DNA of 40,184 nucleotides from Polynucleobacter sp. (lineage in GTDB: Bacteria; Pseudomonadota; Gammaproteobacteria; Burkholderiales; Burkholderiaceae), in assembly GCA_023254115.1 (NCBI GenBank), contig JALQYK010000002.1, positions 1-40,184 of the forward strand. The letters run 5' to 3'. This document shows positions 25,507-33,394 of this stretch, one piece after another (the first letter of the stretch is position 1; each line of letters starts with the position of its first letter). Below the pieces are notes generated by a model that did no database searches, was not told the origin of the DNA, and saw only the letters and a program-made list of their open reading frames with translations. The translations under genes and the position numbers were made by a program.

Positions 25507-28071
25507 ATGGAACTAACACGTATCCGCGCACTAAGAGGCCCTAATTTATGGGGCAGACACACTGCTCTAGAAGCTTTGGTGAAGTGCGAAGAGAACGAGA
25601 AAATCATCACTAATATCTCTGGCTTTGAAACTAGATTACGTGAACGCTTCCCACAATTAGGTCCACTAAGATCTTACGGACAAAATGAAACAGTCTCTCT
25701 AGCCCATGCGCTAGAAGTTTGCTCAAGAGACTTACAAGCTCAAGCAGGTTGCCCCGTCACATTCAGCCGCACCATGGCTACCCCTGACGATGGCGTGTAC
25801 ATCGTGGTAGTTGAATACACCGAAGAAAAAGTTGGTCGCCTTGCTCTAGATTTAGCTTTAAAACTATGTCGCTCCGCACTGATTGATAACGGCTCACACT
25901 TAGATGAGTACCTCAAGCAACTTAGAGAACTTGATGAAGATATTCGTTTAGGGCCAAGCACCGGTTCAATTGTTGATGCAGCGATTGCCAGAGGCATCCC
26001 CTACCGCCGCTTAACAGAAGGCAGTATGGTGCAACTTGGATGGGGCAGCAAACAACGTCGCATCCAAGCAGCAGAGACAAGTGTTACCAGTGCGATTGCA
26101 GAATCTATTGCGCAAGACAAGCAACTCACTAAAAACCTGCTACATGCCGCAGGCGTTCCAGTGCCATTAGGTAGCATCGTCACAACAGCTGATGAAGCAT
26201 GGCAGGCTTATTTAGAGATTAATGCGCCCGTTGCCATCAAGCCACGCGATGGCAATCAAGGTAAAGGTGTTGCAGTCAACATCAATACCCGCGAGCAAAT
26301 TGATATTGCATTTAAAGCAGCTTCAGCGATTTCATCTGAAGTGATTGTTGAACGCTATATGCCAGGACATGATCACCGCTTACTCATTATCGGCGGACAA
26401 TTGGTTGCAGCAGCACGCCGCGAACCGCCTTATGTGATTGGTAACAACAAAAATACAGTTCGTGAATTAGTTGAAGAGGTCAATAAAGATCCTCTTCGTG
26501 GTGACGGTCATGCCACATCACTGAGCAAAATACGTATTGATGAGATTGCGATTGCAACACTCAAGAATCAAAATCTAACCCCTGACTCCGTACCACCGAA
26601 AGGGTTACGCGTAACACTACGCAATAATGCCAATTTAAGTACAGGTGGCACAGCAACAGATGTAACAGATGATGTTCATCCTGATTTGGCGGCATCTGCA
26701 GTAGCAGCAGCACAAATGGTGGGCCTTGATATTTGTGGCGTGGATGTGGTTTGTGACAATGTTTATCGCCCTTTAGAAGAACAGGGTGGCGGCATTGTGG
26801 AGGTGAACGCTGCGCCAGGCTTACGCATGCACTTGCACCCTTCTTACGGCAAAGGTCGCCCAGTGGGTGAAGCCATCATTTCTACCATGTTTGGCAAAAA
26901 TGATGATGGTCGCATTCCAGTAGTGGCAGTTACAGGTACGAATGGCAAAACAACCACCGTGAAACTCATGAGCCATTTGTTTGAAAAAAATGGGCTTCGC
27001 GTGGGTCACACAGGTACAGATGGCGTTTACGTTAACGGTCGCCGAATTGATACAGGCGATTGCAGTGGTCCTAAGAGTGCTCGCAATGTCTTAATGCACC
27101 CTGATGTTGATGCAGCAGTTTTAGAAACAGCTCGCGGCGGCATCTTAAGAGAAGGTTTAGGCTTTGATCGTTGCCAAGTCGCGATTGTGACCAACTTGGG
27201 TGAAGGCGATCATCTTGGCATGAACTACATCAACACCGCTGCGGAACTAGCAGCAGTCAAGCGTGTGATTGTGCAAAACGTTGCACCAAATGGCATGGCT
27301 GTATTGAATGCCGCAGACCCTATGGTGGCAAAAATGGCCAAGGTGTGTCCTGCTGAGGTGACCTACTTTGCTAAAGATATCAACCATCCAGTAATGGCTA
27401 AGCATCGCGCTCAAGGTAAACGCGTGGTATTTGTTGATGGCAAAAAGATTGTGGCAGTAGAGGGTAAAAAAGAATTCCACATTGACTTACAACAAGTACC
27501 CATTACTGCGAATGGCACGATTGGCTTCCAAGTTGAAAATGTTTTAGGTGTTGTGGGGGCAGCATGGGCTCTGAATATCAACTGGGACATCATTGCAGAA
27601 GGTCTCAGCTCATTTGTGAGTGACGCTCAAACAGTACCAGGTCGCTTTAATTTATTCCAACACAATGGCGCCACCATTATTGCTGACTACGGCCACAATC
27701 CTGACGCAATCATAGCTTTGTCAGAGACCATCATTAACATGCCGGCTAAGCGTCGCATGGTGGTTATTAGTGGAGCTGGCGATCGTCGCGATGAAGACTT
27801 ACGTCGTCAAACAGAAATCCTAGGCCAATACTTTGATCATGTGATTTTGTATGAGGATCAGTGTCAGCGTGGTCGACCAGATGGTGAAGTAATTGGCATC
27901 ATGCGTGAAGGCTTGAATAACTCAAAACAAGTGAAAAAAATTGAAGAGTTTCATGGTGAGTTTTTAGCGATCGATAAAGCCTTGGCACAAATATCTGCAG
28001 AAGACATCTGCTTGATTCTTGTGGATCAAGTCGAAGAAGCTTTAGCTCATATTGCTAAAAGCGTTAAATAA
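25507..28071 (+). CDS. cphA: Cyanophycin synthetase, full length
   Basis: 854-residue enzyme that polymerises aspartate and arginine into cyanophycin, a nitrogen-storage polymer, using two ATP per dipeptide. Domains: N-domain (1-160); ATP-grasp (about 200-470: LGPSTGSIVDAA, VAIKPRDGNQGKGVAVN, VERYMPGHDHRLLI, IVEVNAAPGLRMHLHP) for aspartate addition; Mur-ligase domain (P-loop GTNGKTTT near 477) with complete C-lobe containing VPGRFNLF and DYGHNPDAI for arginine addition. Length is in the usual bacterial range. It is paired with the shorter paralogue in one transcript. No cyanophycinase (cphB) or isoaspartyl dipeptidase is in the window. It converges on tcdA with six bases between stops. Confidence 0.95.
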   Translation: MELTRIRALRGPNLWGRHTALEALVKCEENEKIITNISGFETRLRERFPQLGPLRSYGQNETVSLAHALEVCSRDLQAQAGCPVTFSRTMATPDDGVYIVVVEYTEEKVGRLALDLALKLCRSALIDNGSHLDEYLKQLRELDEDIRLGPSTGSIVDAAIARGIPYRRLTEGSMVQLGWGSKQRRIQAAETSVTSAIAESIAQDKQLTKNLLHAAGVPVPLGSIVTTADEAWQAYLEINAPVAIKPRDGNQGKGVAVNINTREQIDIAFKAASAISSEVIVERYMPGHDHRLLIIGGQLVAAARREPPYVIGNNKNTVRELVEEVNKDPLRGDGHATSLSKIRIDEIAIATLKNQNLTPDSVPPKGLRVTLRNNANLSTGGTATDVTDDVHPDLAASAVAAAQMVGLDICGVDVVCDNVYRPLEEQGGGIVEVNAAPGLRMHLHPSYGKGRPVGEAIISTMFGKNDDGRIPVVAVTGTNGKTTTVKLMSHLFEKNGLRVGHTGTDGVYVNGRRIDTGDCSGPKSARNVLMHPDVDAAVLETARGGILREGLGFDRCQVAIVTNLGEGDHLGMNYINTAAELAAVKRVIVQNVAPNGMAVLNAADPMVAKMAKVCPAEVTYFAKDINHPVMAKHRAQGKRVVFVDGKKIVAVEGKKEFHIDLQQVPITANGTIGFQVENVLGVVGAAWALNINWDIIAEGLSSFVSDAQTVPGRFNLFQHNGATIIADYGHNPDAIIALSETIINMPAKRRMVVISGAGDRRDEDLRRQTEILGQYFDHVILYEDQCQRGRPDGEVIGIMREGLNNSKQVKKIEEFHGEFLAIDKALAQISAEDICLILVDQVEEALAHIAKSVK

Positions 28072-28077
28072 CTTTCG

Positions 28078-28869
28078 CTACTTAACTGCTGACTTACTTT
28101 TTAAGTATTTTGCTTTTAATAGCTTGAGCACTTCTGCTGCCGCTATAAAACCAAAAGTTGCTGTCACAGTAACAGCGGAACCATAACCAGAGCAAGCCAA
28201 ACCACCCGTAGCAACACCTTGCCTTGGTTCATCAGAATAGATGGCGGTAATACCTAACTTCTTTTTAGGATCATTAGAGAAGCCGTGAAGCTTTCTCAAG
28301 GTATAGCGGATCTTTGATAGCAATGGGTCTTGTGTGGTTTTAGCCAAATCAGTTGCCATAATTCGGCTAGGGTCCAATTTGCCACCAGCACCACCACAAA
28401 CGATTAATGGAATACCATCCTTGCCACTTGATTGATTCTTTTTACAGTAAGTAGTCAAAGCAATTTTCATTTTCACATCATCTGTGGCATCCAAAACCAC
28501 AAACAAAGGATTGTTCGCATTTTTTTGCAGGTTCTCATCCAGATTGTCTGGACTTAAAAAATCATCAACCTCATTAATTTTGATGCTTGGATTGATTGCC
28601 AATATGCGCTCAGCCATGGCCTTTACCTTGGATTTACCAAAGTTTTCTTGGGTAGCGTGTAACTGACGGTTCACATTACTCTCTGCAATATGGTCAAAAT
28701 CCACCAAAGTGACCTCACCCACGGCGCTTCTAGCAAGAGCTTCTAGTGCCCATGAGCCAACCCCACCCAAACCAGCCACCAAAACGTGAGCGCGCTCAAA
28801 AGCCTGTAGGCCATCCTCACCATATAAACGAGCAACCCCACCAAAACGTCTACTTTGATTCTTTTCCAT
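28078..28869 (-). CDS. tcdA: tRNA threonylcarbamoyladenosine dehydratase
   Basis: E1-like ThiF/MoeB-fold enzyme (CsdL/YgdL) that cyclises t6A37 to ct6A in tRNAs reading ANN codons, using ATP. From ATG 28869 it is 263 residues: RRFGGVARLYGEDGL at the N-terminus, nucleotide loop VAGLGGVGSWALEALARS, VDFDHIAESNVNRQ, DATDDVKMK and ACSGYGSAVTVTATFG near the end. A longer frame to 28968 exists but would overlap pdxH by 76 bases and adds 33 unrelated residues, so I rejected it. The start is 23 bases from the divergent pdxH start. A -10-like TATAGT ends seven bases before the ATG, consistent with a leaderless message. Confidence 0.92.
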   Translation of the reverse strand: MEKNQSRRFGGVARLYGEDGLQAFERAHVLVAGLGGVGSWALEALARSAVGEVTLVDFDHIAESNVNRQLHATQENFGKSKVKAMAERILAINPSIKINEVDDFLSPDNLDENLQKNANNPLFVVLDATDDVKMKIALTTYCKKNQSSGKDGIPLIVCGGAGGKLDPSRIMATDLAKTTQDPLLSKIRYTLRKLHGFSNDPKKKLGITAIYSDEPRQGVATGGLACSGYGSAVTVTATFGFIAAAEVLKLLKAKYLKSKSAVK

Positions 28870-28876
28870 ATCCAAG

Positions 28877-28886
28877 ACTATATACT
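28877..28886. promoter_or_regulatory. Overlapping divergent -10 elements for tcdA and pdxH
   Basis: The ten bases ACTATATACT contain TATACT (28881-28886, plus) and TATAGT (28882-28877, minus), two five-of-six -10 matches that overlap by two bases. The pdxH ATG begins six bases after the first and the tcdA ATG seven bases after the second, so both messages would start at or next to the ATG. For pdxH, TTGATT (28855-28860) fits a -35 if the -10 is read as TATATA (18-base spacer). I see no good -35 for tcdA. Confidence 0.5.
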
Positions 28887-28892
28887 TAGCCC

Positions 28893-29528
28893 ATGACCAA
28901 GTTAGCTGATCTAAGAAAATCCTACATGAAAGGCAGCCTCTCTGAAGAGGATGTTCAAGCGAACCCAATTGACCAATTTAATATTTGGTTTGATCAAGCT
29001 CGTCATGCAGAATTACCTGAGCCCAATGCCATGACAGTCGCATCAGTGGATGCTAATGGCAAACCAAGCGCTCGTGTTGTACTCATCAAAGAAGTCACTC
29101 AAGCTGGTTTTGTTTTCTTTACCAATTATGAAAGCCGTAAAGGTCAGGCTTTAATAGCCAATCCACATGCAGCACTTTTATTCTTTTGGCCAGAACTAGA
29201 AAGGCAAGTTCGAGTAGAAGGTTCTGTTGAAAAACTATCAGATCAAGAAAGTGATGATTATTTTCACTCACGCCCACTAGACTCACGCATTGGAGCATGG
29301 GCCTCACCACAGAGTCGAGTTATCAAAGGTCGCACTGAATTGGTTACAAAAGCAGCTGAATACGCCCTTAAGTTTGCTCTAAATCCCCCAAGACCTCCTC
29401 ACTGGGGCGGTTTTAGAGTCAAGCCAGAAGCATTAGAGTTCTGGCAAGGTCGCCCTTCACGTTTACATGATCGTATTCAGTACATCAAAGAAAATGATGA
29501 CTGGAAAATTCAGCGCTTAGCCCCTTAA
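28893..29528 (+). CDS. pdxH: Pyridoxamine 5'-phosphate oxidase
   Basis: 211-residue FMN enzyme that oxidises pyridoxine or pyridoxamine 5'-phosphate to pyridoxal phosphate, the last step of the PLP pathway. Family landmarks are [20 protein letters not shown] (FMN site), [24 protein letters not shown], and the C-terminal [19 protein letters not shown] and RLHDRI. Full length. PLP is the cofactor of the decarboxylase at 36741, though the genes are not linked. Ends ten bases before the converging msrA stop, with no convincing terminator between. Confidence 0.96.
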   Translation: MTKLADLRKSYMKGSLSEEDVQANPIDQFNIWFDQARHAELPEPNAMTVASVDANGKPSARVVLIKEVTQAGFVFFTNYESRKGQALIANPHAALLFFWPELERQVRVEGSVEKLSDQESDDYFHSRPLDSRIGAWASPQSRVIKGRTELVTKAAEYALKFALNPPRPPHWGGFRVKPEALEFWQGRPSRLHDRIQYIKENDDWKIQRLAP

Positions 29529-29538
29529 AAGGTTTTTC

Positions 29539-30084
29539 TTATGAGTTCAGTAACTCAGAAAACTGCTTTCTGAATTTGCTGACTTTAGGGCTCACCACAA
29601 AAGCACAATATCCCTGATCAGGATGGTCATTGAAATAATTCTGGTGATATTCCTCCGCCTTGTAGTAAGTCGGCAAATCTGCCAACTCAGTCACAATCGG
29701 TTGATCAAAAATATTGTCTTTAGTTAGTTGCTGGATTACTTCTTGGGCAATCATGCGCTGCTGATGATCATGCGCATAGATGACTGATCGATACTGAGAC
29801 CCTATATCGTTTCCCTGACGATTAAGCGTAGTTGGATCATGGATAGCAAAAAATATATCCAATATTGTTCGGTAACTAATCACACCAGCATCAAACTCAA
29901 CCTGCACAACCTCAGCATGGCCTGTTTTACCGGTACAAACTGAGTCATAGTCAGGGTTTAAGGTTTGGCCTCCTGCATAGCCTGATTCAACATGAATCAC
30001 ACCACGCACCTGTTGATAAACAGCCTCAAGGCACCAAAAACAGCCACCACCTAAGGTCGCTTTTTGTAAATTAGATTCAGTCAT
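29539..30084 (-). CDS. msrA: Peptide methionine-S-sulfoxide reductase A
   Basis: 181-residue MsrA reducing the S-epimer of methionine sulfoxide. The active-site motif GCFWC places the catalytic cysteine at residue 15, and GYAGG, CTGKTGHAEVVQVEFD and GNDIGSQYRS are the usual substrate-site segments. A resolving cysteine is likely the one in GYCAFVV. No MsrB domain is fused. It starts ten bases after the stop of the Y-family polymerase, so it is probably in the same LexA-controlled transcript, unless it also has its own promoter inside the polymerase gene. Confidence 0.95.
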   Translation of the reverse strand: MTESNLQKATLGGGCFWCLEAVYQQVRGVIHVESGYAGGQTLNPDYDSVCTGKTGHAEVVQVEFDAGVISYRTILDIFFAIHDPTTLNRQGNDIGSQYRSVIYAHDHQQRMIAQEVIQQLTKDNIFDQPIVTELADLPTYYKAEEYHQNYFNDHPDQGYCAFVVSPKVSKFRKQFSELLNS

Positions 30085-30094
30085 AAAAATAATG

Positions 30095-31396
30095 CTAATG
30101 CTTTCCAGGTTTTCCTGCAGACCAGACCCCTAAACCACCCTGCTCTAGCTCCAAATCTGGAATATGGTTAAACGCAATCCGCGGACCACCTCGTTCTAAA
30201 GCATGATGTGCTCCACCAAAGTACAAGGTGTTTTTCCCGTATCTCAAGTTAACAGCATCTAACACCTGATTCAGTTCATGACGATCATCGTCAAACATAC
30301 CTAAAGTAATTCCAGCGGCATCCCTTAACTCACTAAGAACTACTCCCACTGCCATTGGCTGCACATGTCCATCGCGAGGGTAATTGGCCCAAATAGTTTC
30401 TAGCGCCTTTAACAGAATAGTGGTGTCATTGGTGGCAGCCAAAGAACAACCCTCACCCCAACTGATATACGAATGCTCTGAGCGTTTAGAACCTCTAACA
30501 ATCAACTTCACCCTTACACCTAAATATTCTGCGGCAAACCCATAATCCCTTAAACGAGCTGCCGCTCTTTGCAATAAACGATGCGCCACAGAAAATGCTC
30601 CCGTATAGTCACGGTATTCAGGTGGCAAAACATGTGAATGTGAGACCGATGATTTTTCTGTGGCAGGATCAGGCACCCACTCACCTCTTAAACGGGCCCA
30701 CATCCTCTCACCCTCAATACCACCCCACGCCTTTCTGAGCTTTAACTTGCTAGCCATGCAAAGTTTTTCTACGGAATCAATACCATTAGCTATCAAACGC
30801 TCTTTCATGGCATGACCAATGCCATTGAGATCTCTCAAACTCAAACGAAAAAGGACATGTGGCAAATCCAGTTTTTCAATGACTACCAAGCCGTTGGGCT
30901 TTTGCATATTGCTAGCAGTTTTAGCCAAATAACGATTAGGCGCTATACCAATCGAACAACGCAAATAATCACCTACTTCAGAATATATTTTTTCTTTGAT
31001 CTGGATAGCCAATCTTTCTGCATTCGCTCGCAATCGATCACTGCCTTTTAACTCACACCACATCTCATCAATGGATCGCACCGCAGTCACTGGTAAGCAA
31101 GACTCAATCACTTCATGCAAACGATGATGCAAGCGAATATATTCTTCTGGTCTTGCTTCAATGAATTGAATACCCGGACATAAACGCTGGGCATCCCTGA
31201 CCCCCGTTCCAGTTTTGACTCCAAAACGCTTAGCCTCAACACTTGCTGCAATACAACAAGTACTGGGCGTCATGACCGCCACAATGCCAATCGGTTGACC
31301 ACGCAACTCCGGACGCATTTGCTGTTCAGCAGATGCGAAATAAGAATTAAAGTCCACGTACAAAGCACGTAGATTTGAATGGGCTACCTGACTCAT
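30095..31396 (-). CDS. Y-family (translesion) DNA polymerase, SOS-controlled
   Basis: 433-residue error-prone polymerase. Catalytic carboxylates: Asp15 in YVDFNSYFAS and the Asp110-Glu111 pair in AVRSIDEMWCEL. RCSIGIAPNRYLAKTASNMQKPNG is the conserved palm segment, the helix-hairpin-helix thumb is at LRDLNGIGHAMKERL, and a little-finger domain follows. It falls between the DinB and UmuC groups, so I give no symbol. No UmuD partner is nearby, and I see no clear beta-clamp motif at the C-terminus (ends SAGKPGKH). A near-ideal LexA box begins two bases upstream of the ATG. Followed by msrA. Confidence 0.9.
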   Translation of the reverse strand: MSQVAHSNLRALYVDFNSYFASAEQQMRPELRGQPIGIVAVMTPSTCCIAASVEAKRFGVKTGTGVRDAQRLCPGIQFIEARPEEYIRLHHRLHEVIESCLPVTAVRSIDEMWCELKGSDRLRANAERLAIQIKEKIYSEVGDYLRCSIGIAPNRYLAKTASNMQKPNGLVVIEKLDLPHVLFRLSLRDLNGIGHAMKERLIANGIDSVEKLCMASKLKLRKAWGGIEGERMWARLRGEWVPDPATEKSSVSHSHVLPPEYRDYTGAFSVAHRLLQRAAARLRDYGFAAEYLGVRVKLIVRGSKRSEHSYISWGEGCSLAATNDTTILLKALETIWANYPRDGHVQPMAVGVVLSELRDAAGITLGMFDDDRHELNQVLDAVNLRYGKNTLYFGGAHHALERGGPRIAFNHIPDLELEQGGLGVWSAGKPGKH

Positions 31397-31397
31397 A

Positions 31398-31417
31398 TAC
31401 TGTATAAATATACAGTA
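31398..31417 (-). promoter_or_regulatory. LexA (SOS) box of the Y-family polymerase gene
   Basis: TACTGTATAAATATACAGTA fits the E. coli type LexA box CTGT-N8-ACAG exactly, with an AT-rich centre and symmetric flanks. It covers the likely -10 (TATATT on minus) and lies one base from the start codon, with TTAAAA 17 bases upstream as a -35. LexA bound here would block transcription directly, and the message would have almost no leader. Confidence 0.88.
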
Positions 31418-31448
31418 TTTTTAGCGGTCTTTTAAATTTAAGAAAAAT

Positions 31449-31471
31449 GCCAATCACCTTAGGTGACTGGC
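31449..31471 (-). terminator. Terminator of the hemCDXY operon
   Basis: On minus, GCCAGTCACC-TAA-GGTGATTGGC forms a 10-bp stem (one G-U) followed by ATTTTTCTT, just after the hemY stop. It separates the hem operon from the SOS promoter downstream. Confidence 0.8.
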
Positions 31472-31476
31472 TGTAT

Positions 31477-32670
31477 TTAGATGCTGGCGTAGATTTGTGC
31501 AGCCAGCTTGTACTGCTCTGCCGCCTCTGCTGGCTCTTGCAAGGCTTCGTGTAACTTCGCCAAAGTCATATGAGCCTCTGCCTTCATGCCTGGTTTAGCT
31601 TTGGAGTCGCGCACCACACCTTGCAAACTGGACTTGGATTTACCCCATAACTTTTGCGCCAAACATAACTTGCCCAAAGCCAAAGATAAAGCAGGCTCAC
31701 TGGGATACTTAGTCATCCAGGTTTCTAGTTTTTGCGCCAAAACTAAAGTTGTTGAACCTGCTGGCAAACATTCTGGATAAACACCTAATAAAACTTCATC
31801 CCATTGATCATCCAAAGATTCTTCAATCAACTCTCTAGCCAAATCTTGTTGACCTGTTGCCAACAAACCTTTGGCCATCACCAAAGCAACCCTAGATGCT
31901 TTGCGATCTGATTTAGGCAAGTTTTTCCAAATACGTAATAAAGCTTCATGGTCAGAAGATTTTTGCTGAACCAACTTAGCCACAGCTTCTTGTACTGTTT
32001 TTTGCGCTACAACCGGATGAATCGCTTCACGCTTACTCAAGCTGTGCGTTAAACGTAAAACTTCTTCCCAACGTTTTAATTGCTGATTGGCTCGTAAAGC
32101 AATACGCTGCACAAAGAGTTGGCGCGATCCACCTTTTTGCAATTGATCAATTGTTGCTAAAGCACCATCCGCATCATTTGAATCCATTTGCATATCAGCC
32201 ATTGCCACTAAACGAGCCTGCTGTTTATCAGCTGATTTAATTTTTGCCAACCACTCGTCTCTAACTGCGAATTTGTTCAAACGATGCGCAGATCTTGCAG
32301 CCAGAAGTGCGGCTGTTTCAGCCATCGCAGAATTAGCACTGGCGGCTTCTGCTGCTTTTAAGGCTTTTGAAAAACGTCCAGCAAAAATGTCTTCAATCGC
32401 TTCAGATAAATGCGCGACCGCACGAGCCTCACGTTGCTTACGACGATAGGCTGCAGCTTGCTTGGGTAAATCCAAAATCGCTGCAAAAGTTCGCCAAGCA
32501 ATCAAACCCGCCACAAAAATACCTAAAACAGCCGCAATAAAGAAATTAAGACTTGTATCTACTCGATACGGTGGAAAATAAATCGTGATGTGCCCACCAT
32601 TGCTACTCGCAAATAGCGCCACAACAACCGCTAAGGCAAATAAGAAGGCTAACCAAAGTGCGCTACGCAT
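31477..32670 (-). CDS. hemY: HemY, haem-operon membrane TPR protein
   Basis: 397 residues from ATG 32670, which comes one base after the hemX stop (TAA-A-ATG) with a GAAGGG ribosome site; a TTG start 21 bases upstream is less likely. Two N-terminal membrane helices (about 3-20 and 35-60) are joined by a short loop, then a cytoplasmic helical part with TPR-like repeats (FSKALKAAEAASANSAMAE, RIALRANQQLKRWEEVLRL, EPALSLALGKLCLAQKLW). This is proteobacterial HemY, not the protoporphyrinogen oxidase of the same name. Its role in tetrapyrrole synthesis is not firmly known; a scaffold for haem enzymes has been proposed. Last gene of hemCDXY. Confidence 0.9.
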   Translation of the reverse strand: MRSALWLAFLFALAVVVALFASSNGGHITIYFPPYRVDTSLNFFIAAVLGIFVAGLIAWRTFAAILDLPKQAAAYRRKQREARAVAHLSEAIEDIFAGRFSKALKAAEAASANSAMAETAALLAARSAHRLNKFAVRDEWLAKIKSADKQQARLVAMADMQMDSNDADGALATIDQLQKGGSRQLFVQRIALRANQQLKRWEEVLRLTHSLSKREAIHPVVAQKTVQEAVAKLVQQKSSDHEALLRIWKNLPKSDRKASRVALVMAKGLLATGQQDLARELIEESLDDQWDEVLLGVYPECLPAGSTTLVLAQKLETWMTKYPSEPALSLALGKLCLAQKLWGKSKSSLQGVVRDSKAKPGMKAEAHMTLAKLHEALQEPAEAAEQYKLAAQIYASI

Positions 32671-32671
32671 T

Positions 32672-33379
32672 TTATGGGCCCTTCTTAGCAACTACTGGCT
32701 TAGAGATATCAGCTTGTATATCAACTAACATTTTTTGCACATTGATAACTGCTGTAGATTGAGCCTGAAAATGCTTGGTCAATAACTGTTGTGCTTGCGT
32801 TAAATCTTCTTTTGCCACTTGAGGCATATTAGATAACCACGCCATGCGAGCACTCAAGATGCTCAGACGTAATTGTTGGCGAACCAAGTCTTGAGCAGCT
32901 GGCGTTAAAGCAATGTCTTTAATATCACCCACCACTTGTACACGTACCAATTGATCGCCCATGCGCTGAATGGCTGAAAATACTTTGTCTGTTAGATTTG
33001 GGGCTTTTGGAGAAGCACTAGGAGTTACCGCTTGAGCTACAGGTAGCGCTGTCATAGGTAACTGATTGACTTGGTTTAACACCGCTGTCATTTTTGCCGC
33101 TACTGGGGCAATCACTTTCTCAGCCTCAAGATTCCCCTTCAGCACGGCCTCTAAATCTGCTTCATGTGCCATCACACTGGCCAATTTAGCTTCTAACTCA
33201 GCAACACGGCCATCTAATTGAGCCGGGCGATGGTACAAACGAATACCGCCTTCAAAGCCTAACCAAAGAATACAAACGGCAATGGCAATCCACAACGCTT
33301 TCCATAAACCCTGACTAAGAGCATCAGATTTAGCTTTTTTAGAATTACTTACTGGCGCATTGTTTAATTCAGCGGTCAT
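32672..33379 (-). CDS. hemX: HemX, haem-operon membrane protein
   Basis: 235-residue protein with a short cytoplasmic N-terminus, one membrane helix (about 25-44, ALWIAIAVCILWLGF), a coiled-coil stretch (VAELEAKLASVMAHEADLEA), and a helical periplasmic domain with the family segment LVRQQLRLSILSARMAWLSN. E. coli HemX is longer (about 390 residues); this shorter form is usual in betaproteobacteria. It was once listed as a uroporphyrinogen methyltransferase, but it has no SAM-binding motif here. It lies between hemD and hemY with gaps of 15 and 1 bases. Confidence 0.85.
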   Translation of the reverse strand: MTAELNNAPVSNSKKAKSDALSQGLWKALWIAIAVCILWLGFEGGIRLYHRPAQLDGRVAELEAKLASVMAHEADLEAVLKGNLEAEKVIAPVAAKMTAVLNQVNQLPMTALPVAQAVTPSASPKAPNLTDKVFSAIQRMGDQLVRVQVVGDIKDIALTPAAQDLVRQQLRLSILSARMAWLSNMPQVAKEDLTQAQQLLTKHFQAQSTAVINVQKMLVDIQADISKPVVAKKGP

Positions 33380-33394
33380 TTAAGCCTCTTTTAA

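Noticed and set aside
28870-28968. Longer start for tcdA adding 33 residues
   Set aside because: It would overlap pdxH by 76 bases, and the extra residues do not look like the family's N-terminus, which begins near MEKNQSRRFGG.
29520-29545. CCTTAAAAGG-TTTTT as terminator between pdxH and msrA
   Set aside because: The stem would be only three or four bases with a tiny loop, too weak to call.
32671-32691. TTG start for hemY
   Set aside because: The ATG at 32670 follows the hemX stop by one base and has a GAAGGG ribosome site.
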